Below are positions 57,931 to 64,000 of a DNA stretch of 64,000 nucleotides, in pieces; position 1 is the first letter of the stretch; each line of letters begins with the position of its first letter. Made by a program: the position numbers and the translations under genes. Below the pieces are notes generated by a model that was not told the DNA's origin, did no database searches, and was given only the letters and a program-made list of their open reading frames with translations. Origin of the DNA: Oxytricha trifallax (Eukaryota > Ciliophora > Spirotrichea > Sporadotrichida > Oxytrichidae); the NCBI GenBank assembly GCA_000711775.1, contig ARYC01001534.1, forward strand, positions 1 through 64,000. The letters run 5' to 3'.

Positions 57931-60312
57931 ATGTTCAATCAGGCAGATTCTCAGTCAGAGAGTTCTCACTACACAAGACTCTACTCTAGCAAGCACTTCA
58001 AAAACAGGGCCCTAAACTATAGACTCTCTAATAAAAACTCAATATCAATGCCATTCTACTTGCTATTGGTATATTTGCTTTATTTACTAACTTATTTGTG
58101 TTTTTAGGAATGGAAACTTCCCATGATTTTGGACTTATTTATTATGCATATATTTAATGATGAGGAGGTGAAGGGAAATTGCAAAATTGGTTACTGTTTG
58201 GTCTCTCTTCTTCAGATATAAAGGGGTCCACTCCATCAGACAGCAATATCCGAATCTTAATTCGTTATATCCAGGGACTCCTTCTAAGCGTTTACTAATT
58301 CTTTAAGTCTCAAGGAACTGTCTAATTTGATAGCTTTGCTTACTAATTGCAACATTATAAAATTAGAAAGGAGAATTTTTCGGCTATATAAGAAGTTCTT
58401 TTAAGTTTAAGCATAGACTTCATCTGAGCTTTTTAATTTATTGAGACTTGACTTCCCCTAAGGAGCTCCCAAGCACTCTCAAAACTAGCAGCTTAGGAGT
58501 TATAGCTAAGCACCCAACTAGTAATGGTCATATTTACCAAGATTTGAACCAAACTCTTAACACTCTTCAAATTTCGAAGAATGTGATTCCTCAGAGGATA
58601 ATAACGATCCCTGCATAACTCCTCCAGAGTATTGGGACAAACATTTAGCTAAAATAGCATATTTTTAGTAAATTAATTAAGTAAATCAAGATTACACATT
58701 TCTCTATATTTATATCAATATTTTTAGGTACTCTACCGCATTTAAGCTGCTTTGCGGTAGAGTACCTTAATTATATTAATTATCAAAATATTTAAATTTA
58801 AATGCTATGAAATAATATGAAATGTAGTTTGTATAAAAAGAAATATGTGCTAAGAATAAATATATATAATTTGAATAAACTGAGAATATTGCTTTATATA
58901 GCAACTTTATTTATAGATTTAATATTTTAAAGGCTATAATTTTAATTTATAATTCTCTTATTAATAATAATAAAATTACATATTTCTTTTTATACAAACT
59001 ACATTTCACATTTATTCATAGCATTTAAATTTAAATATTTTGATAATTAATATAATTAAGGTACTCTACCGCAAAGCAGCTTAAATGCGGTAGAGTACCT
59101 AAAAATATAATAAAATTAATATAATTAAATAGAAATGAGTAATCTTGATTTACTTAATAATTTTACTAAAAATATGCTATTTTAGCTAATTAGCCTACTG
59201 AGAGGAAACAACAAGTAGATTATTAAAATAAACTCCGTGAACTAACTCTCAATATACTAAAACTCTATGTCTCGACTAAGACAAGAATGAATGCAACGCC
59301 ATAAATATTTAAGCCAAGTATGAGAAATTACTACTACCTACTAACTTGAAAATGGCAAAAGTTGACCTATTCTACAAAGAGTTTAACTACTAAAATCGGG
59401 CCTATCACATAAAGGAACTCACTAACTAAGAGTTAATTCCTTAAAATCCTAGTTTCCATAAAAACTAGATAACCACCAAGTCTCCCAAACTAATTCTCGA
59501 TCCACAACACCCAGAGACTCCTAAACCAAAATCCCATCTAAGTTTCCAGGGGATGTCGTAATAGAAAGTCAACCATTTATCAAACTTGGGAAAGTATGAT
59601 CAAGACCTAATCAAAGACTCATCGCATACACAAACCTAAATAAAAAAAAGGAACAAACCCCAACTAACAGTCTATGAATGAGAAATTCAAACAAAGAATG
59701 TAACCAGTTAGAATCAAAATTCCTATGATAGAAGAAGAAAGAATGGAGACCAAATCAGTCAAATACATATAAATCTCCCCATATTTATCTCCTGTTTAGT
59801 AGCCAGGGTTACTAAATAGAACTTTTTCAGAAAAGCGTCCAAATACGTCAAATATGTCTTCTACTATTATTGATTCAAGATTTGATCAGTTTCTGGCCAG
59901 AAATTCAAAAGAACTTATAATGGAACACGATATCAATACCCAACCTTAACATTAAATTGATAATATGATACTGTTTAACTCAAAAGAAATTTATAATAAA
60001 CTCTAACATAGCAGATATATTAAAATCAACAAGTCTGACTACAGGATGAAACTCCTAAAAATCTTGATAGATTATGGAGAAATGAATAAAAATCCTAAGT
60101 TCTATAAACATGAGATAGAAAGAATCAATGAGCTCGCTCCCATATACAAACAGTTGCTAGAGCACCGAGATAAAAAAGAGAGTGCGCTTCTCTTCATTTT
60201 AATAAATTAGGGTTAAAGAAATGGAATTGAAAATCAAAACAGAAGGCAAGTCAAATAAATGAAGAAGAAAGAAGAAAAGTTGAGTGAGATAAGTTTTAGT
60301 TAAATTAAGTGA
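57931..60312 (+). pseudogene. Family L gene, copy 2 (unknown protein), interrupted and frame-shifted
   Basis: ATG 57931 opens MFNQADSQSESSHYTRLYSS and stays open in one frame to the nested element at 58645. It includes SLSLKELSNLIALLTNCNII, LERRIFRLYKKFFQ and an acidic end FEECDSSEDNNDP-CITPPEYWDKHLA. At 58070-58117 a GTATAT...CTAAC...TTTTTAG span could be a 48-nt intron, but it is also in frame as a hydrophobic segment. After the element come frames ERKQQVDYQNKLRELTLNIL, MAKVDLFYKEFNYQNRAYHI and a final one with DYRMKLLKILIDYGEMNKNP and a basic tail to TGA 60310-60312. At least two frame changes. Resembles the 8324-9813 gene. No known domain. Confidence 0.5.
58645..59189. mobile_element. Long inverted-repeat element with two perfect internal hairpins
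   Basis: Outer arms start TTAGCTAAAATAGCATATTT and extend well over 100 bp inward. Within each arm lies a 40-bp stem-loop (58727-58766 and 59060-59099) with the stem GGTACTCTACCGCA, so each arm folds on itself as well as pairing with the other. The TTAGC at the left edge recurs at 59191-59195. No open frame of note. It interrupts family L copy 2. Confidence 0.85.
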
Positions 60313-60352
60313 TGACCATTTCATTTTATTTAACAAAACAACTAATTCATTT

Positions 60353-60455
60353 AAAAGGACTTGTCCCTTATATACATTAACATATATAGTTGATCGGGGT
60401 CCCCCAGAGACCTCAATGTGATCTTATTATTATTGTTATTATTAATAATTACAAC
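60353..60455 (+). repeat. Family L 3' hairpins and TTA tail, copy 2
   Basis: AAGGACTTGTCCCTT, then TTGATCGGGGTCCCCCAGAG with GACC and GATC complements, then a TTATTATTATTG tail. Same order as at 9848-9921. The stem GGAC/GTCC here replaces GGAT/ATCC there, a paired change. Confidence 0.65.
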
Positions 60456-60466
60456 ATTTATATTGT

Positions 60467-60864
60467 TATTGTAGAAATACATTTAATTTGGGAAAATAAA
60501 TAATTAATGATTAAAATTTGTGGCAGTTAACTTTCTGGAAACCTAAACAATATGGTACTTGTTTGAAAGAGAATTTAAAATTAGCTGGACTTTACTATTG
60601 GCGGTTCCGTCTCTATCGCATCCCTGAAGCTAGATAACGTGACTTTAATTTTGGCATAAAAATTAACTAAACAAATCATCCACAATAAAGTCGCGTTATC
60701 TCGCCCTCGGGATGCGACAGAGGGATACCGCCAATAGTAAAGTCCAGCTAATTTTAAATTCTCTTTTAAACAAGTACAAATTGTCTAGGTTTCCAGAAAG
60801 TTAACTGCCACAAATTTTAATCATTAATTACTTATTTTCCCAAATCAAATGTATTCCTACAATA
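60467..60864. mobile_element. Palindromic MITE, TTGTAGG type, copy 4
   Basis: TA-flanked, ends TTGTAGAAATACATT and AATGTATTCCTACAA. The arms carry variant outer sequence TTTCTGGAAACCTAAACAAT matched on the right (AAATTGTCTAGGTTTCCAGA), not found in other copies. Centre near 60665. Confidence 0.85.
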
Positions 60865-60873
60865 CAAAAGCTG

Positions 60874-61617
60874 ATGAAAATGAATCAGAAAGACAAGAAG
60901 TTATCATAATTATTTACTTTAAAATTTAATTTTTATGTCATTAATAATATCTTATATTCCCTTTAAATTAAAGTTGCGAAGTTCTATGAAATAATTAATG
61001 ATAAGAAATAATTGGAATGCCAGTAAGTTACCAATAACGATTATATCCTCAATGAATTCTAACTAATTAAAATGTGGTCACTCATCTAAGCCTACGGTTA
61101 AGATGGTAAGTTATTTTAACCGTTTTTATCGGTTTTTTAAATATAGAGGTTGAATATGGATTCTTTTCTTTGAAGCATTAATTCCACAATTTGAGAGAAG
61201 GGAAGATAATGATGAATGCAGAGTATGATTCCTTTGCTACTTTTAGAATATTATTTGATAAAATTGATAGATTTAACCAGCTCTATTACGACAATTTCTT
61301 CTCATTTAGAAAACACAACTCACTCAAGAGGTTAGAGAGAACTGAAAAATACTTAATTGATGGGTTTTGGCTATCCTCAGAGTTTAGTTTACTTACTTGC
61401 AAAGCTGGTCGCTGTCCTCACTTAGAAGATGACGGAATCCCTTTTACAAAATCATTATTTGTGGTTTACACAAATAAATCTATCAAAGAGCTAAGAAAAA
61501 AAAGAGGAGAAACTGTACAAGTACAATTTAGTGGGTGAAAAAGATTCATTGTTGCATTTCACATTTGAATTTACAGAGAAGAATACTAATATTAGTTTAC
61601 CTGGTCTTACTTCATGA
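60874..61617 (+). CDS. Spliced gene of unknown function, with a frame slip at an A8 run
   Basis: ATG 60874 opens MKMNQKDKKLSQLFTLKFNF and runs to GTAAGT at 61106. A 41-nt intron (61106-61146, ending AAATATAG) joins in phase to EVEYGFFSLKHQFHNLREGK. The frame continues YDSFATFRILFDKIDRFNQL and SEFSLLTCKAGRCPHLEDDG to TGA 61536-61538 (207 residues). An overlapping frame entered by a slip at the A8 run near 61500 continues EEKLYKYNLVGEKDSLLHFT to TGA 61615-61617 and looks more natural. Another block, MNNLSQHYMEVYYFSGDEEE, follows at 61613-61750. No domain recognised. Flanked by two MITEs. Confidence 0.6.
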
Positions 61618-61949
61618 ATAATTTGTCTCAACATTACATGGAGGTATATTACTTCAGCGGTGATGAGGAAGAAAGGAAGAGCAATTCAAATGGAAGAGTT
61701 AATGAGCTTAATGCGAAGGTCTTGTTTAATTCTTATATTTCATTCATTCTCACATTCTAAAATATTCATTTAAAATATATGATCTAATATATAATTTCTT
61801 AATGGTATAATATATTAGTGAGTAATTTATAAGACATCAAATTATTTATGAAGATGCTCAGTTTGCTTCATATGAACAGTTTGCAAAGTTCAGTAAATTA
61901 AATATTTGATGCAAATAAAATATTTAATCTAAATAAGTTAATAATTTAA

Positions 61950-62367
61950 TATTGTAGGAAGACATTCGAACTTGGGAAATTAATTAAATTAAATAAATAA
62001 TTAATTAAATTATTGGCAGTTAAAGTTGACCAATTTGAACGGTCTTGGGCTCATTCGATAGAGAATTCAAAATTAACTGGACTTCGTTATTGGCTGTAAC
62101 CCTCTATCGCATTCCTGAAGCGAGATAACTTCACTTTAATTAAACCCCTCTAAATTCATTAAATTATATCCTCACATTAAATTGAAGTTATCTCGCTTCA
62201 GGAATGCGATAGAGGGTTACCGCCAATAACGGAGTCCAGTTAATTTTGAATTCTCTATCGAATGAGCTCAAGACCGTTCAAATTGGTCAACTTTAACTGC
62301 CAATAATTTAATTAATTATTTATTTAATTTAAATTAATTTCCCAAATTCAATTGTATTCCTACAATA
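61950..62367. mobile_element. Palindromic MITE, TTGTAGG type, copy 5
   Basis: TA-flanked, near-perfect palindrome. The arms share copy-specific sequence AACCCTCTATCGCATTCCTG and complement, where other copies have ACTATTTTATCGCATCC. Centre near 62160. TBE-E begins 40 bp further right. Confidence 0.9.
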
Positions 62368-62406
62368 ATAAATTATTAACTTGTTAAGTGATTTGTATCT
62401 CGCAGT

Positions 62407-64000
62407 CAAAACCCCAAAATCCTTTAAGTAGTTTGATTAAGTTTTTGATTGATAAAAGTAGACTATTAAGGCATGCTTTAATAAAGTTTTAATAGGGTTT
62501 ATGCAGGGGTTTATACTTTAAATATTAGTAATTTAATTGAGTATAGCAAGCGAGGTTTTAAAATATTTCACACAAACATAGCTTTGAGTAATGTGATAGT
62601 TTTCTGAATTTTATTCTTCTTAGTTGTTGCTTCATTAAATCTATCGTATTATCGTTTTCGTTACTTGGCTTGATAAAAGTTGTGTATGCAAGTTCTCTGA
62701 GGTCTCCGTTAATTTTATTCTTATCAAGATATTGTTTGATCCTTTACTTAGAATCTCTCTAACTTTTGCAGCTAAAGTAATCGTTCATTTGCATGTCACT
62801 CTCAATTATTATTGCTGCTAATGCCCATATATCCCAAGCAATATCACCATCTCTCCAATCTTCTCTCTCATGGAAATATCCAGGAGTGCCTCTTACATTT
62901 CCTAGTGCAGAGGCTTGCACTCTTTAAGCCCTAATGAAATCAATAATATAGACTATTAGAGTCCACCATTATATTTTCTGGTTTTAAGTTTCTATGAACG
63001 TAACCGAGCTTGTGAAGTTCTTCTATTCCTTCAACAATCTGCTGGACTATCTAGCCAATTTACCTTTGGCTCCTGTTGTCAGATAAAATCTCTCTGTAAT
63101 TTATTTCTAGGAGGAGAAGCCTAAATGCTACGTGATCTTTTCCAAGTAAAATGGCATCAAGCTAAATGATATGCCTGCACTCTTTAAATTTAGCTTATTA
63201 AAGAGCGTAATACTCGTTAGCAAATTCCATTTGGAACTTGTAATCAGCAAGAAAGTAATTGAAAGGATAAATTTTGTAGGCATATTAGTCATCTGTGATA
63301 ACTCTCTTCTCTATTTTATCCTCGAGAGTAAGATAACTTTCAAGACAAGAATCTATGTCAATTATTTTAAGATAGGAATCTTCATAGCCTCTATTTTTAT
63401 AAAATTTATTGAACTTTGAGACTGGGAGGTTCTTAACTGCCTTCTTCATTCTCACTTTCTTCTATACCTCATCCCTAAGACTCAGATTGATTCTTGACTT
63501 CTTTTATTATTGGAATTTTTTCCTGTAGGTTCATGAATAAACACAAAGCTTTGATTATGATTTTTCTTTAAGTGCACTTTGAAGTCTCTTGAATGAGAAT
63601 GTGGCTTCTCACAGAACTCACAGATATACTTGCCATCCTTCTTTTAATGCTTTAGATACAACCTAGGCATATCGTTGTGTATATCTCTCAAGTGTCTCTT
63701 TAAGTTGACTTGTAGTGGAAAACTTTATTGCATTTATTGCATTAATAGTCAAACTTGATAGGTATAATTTATTGTTCAATGGTGGGTTATTTAATCTCCT
63801 CCTCAATATGCTCTTTCTCAATGTTGACTTCTTTATTAATTTATATTTGAATCTCAAAGGTTGACTCGTCAAAAGTGTCATAAGTCGGCTCCCACTATGT
63901 GCAAGCGTCTCTGGTCTCAACTTTTTTTGGTTGCTGAAATGATAACTTTTATTGACTTTAACAAATAATGCCGCACTACTAAAAGGTTAACGCTCATTTT
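62407..64000. mobile_element. TBE-E, left end of a TBE running off the window
   Basis: Starts CAAAACCCCAAAATCC after AGT. The terminal repeat is of the TBE-B/D type. The minus-strand 57-kDa gene follows; the 22-kDa and transposase genes would lie beyond 64000. Confidence 0.93.
62578..63997 (-). pseudogene. TBE-E 57-kDa zinc-finger/kinase-like gene, decayed
   Basis: ATG at 63995-63997 opens MSVNLLVVRHYL. Finger 1 (CNKCNKVFHYKSTQRDT region) and finger 2 (YICEFCEKPHSHSRDFKVH) are legible. In the kinase part the catalytic loop reads VHRNLKPENIMV, replacing the HRD aspartate with Asn, followed by a deletion and TGA in the DFN region near 62945. WDIWALAAIII is present. Frame slips also occur near the C-terminus, before the expected TGA at 62578-62580. 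Confidence 0.88.

Noticed and set aside
1..64000. CRISPR array, rRNA or tRNA genes
   Set aside because: No regularly spaced short repeats and no recognisable rRNA or tRNA sequence on either strand.

Overview
The window reads as germline (micronuclear) DNA of a spirotrich ciliate of the Oxytricha/Sterkiella type. Three things support this. (1) Long protein-like frames use TAA and TAG as sense codons, glutamine in every aligned position checked, and TGA as the only stop. (2) There are four complete transposons, one 3'-running-off copy and one fragment whose ends are C4A4 telomeric repeats (CAAAACCCCAAAACCCC) flanked by 3-bp ANT target duplications. This is the hallmark of TBE elements, which are known from Oxytricha. 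(3) The DNA is very AT-rich, gene pieces are interrupted by elements, and introns are tiny (26-48 nt). There is no bacterial gene organisation, tRNA, rRNA or CRISPR array that I can see.

Layout. 1-1340: relatively GC-rich, intron-containing DD34E endonuclease gene cut by the left edge. 2-5 kb: coding scraps, one inside an inverted repeat, and the first palindromic MITE. 5.6-6.3 kb: dispersed family R, copy 1. 8.3-9.9 kb: family L, copy 1, a decayed gene-bearing repeat with a 3' hairpin and TTA tail. 11.6-13.7 kb: TBE fragment followed by a dead Merlin/IS1016-type transposon. 15-19 kb: two palindromic MITEs in AT-rich DNA. 20.1-31.7 kb: on the minus strand, scattered pieces of a TPR-like gene, interrupted by TBE-A and a MITE. 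33.6-34.9 kb: minus-strand zinc-finger gene remnant. 36-44.3 kb: MITE, R copy 3, R copy 2 split by TBE-B, and a small open coiled-coil gene. 44.4-48.8 kb: TBE-C with its own passenger insertion. 50.2-57.0 kb: MITE and a plus-strand gene split by TBE-D. 57.9-60.5 kb: family L copy 2, carrying a nested double-hairpin element. 60.5-62.4 kb: a spliced gene between two MITEs. 62.4-64 kb: start of TBE-E.

How it works together. Each full TBE carries a 42-kDa DD34E transposase, a 22-kDa protein whose stop codon faces the transposase stop 6-9 bp away, and a 57-kDa protein with two C2H2 fingers and a protein-kinase-like C-terminus. The 22- and 57-kDa genes diverge from a palindrome-rich spacer. TBE-D keeps open transposase and 57-kDa frames and TBE-B keeps an open transposase; the other copies are broken. 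TBE-A and TBE-D sit inside host reading frames which rejoin if the element and one target copy are removed, as expected if TBEs are excised as internal eliminated sequences during macronuclear development. About 30 percent of the window is TBE DNA. At least eight palindromic MITEs, three unrelated inverted-repeat insertions and a Merlin relic make it a dense, nested germline-limited repeat landscape. All frames were translated by eye, so exact exon edges in decayed genes are approximate.
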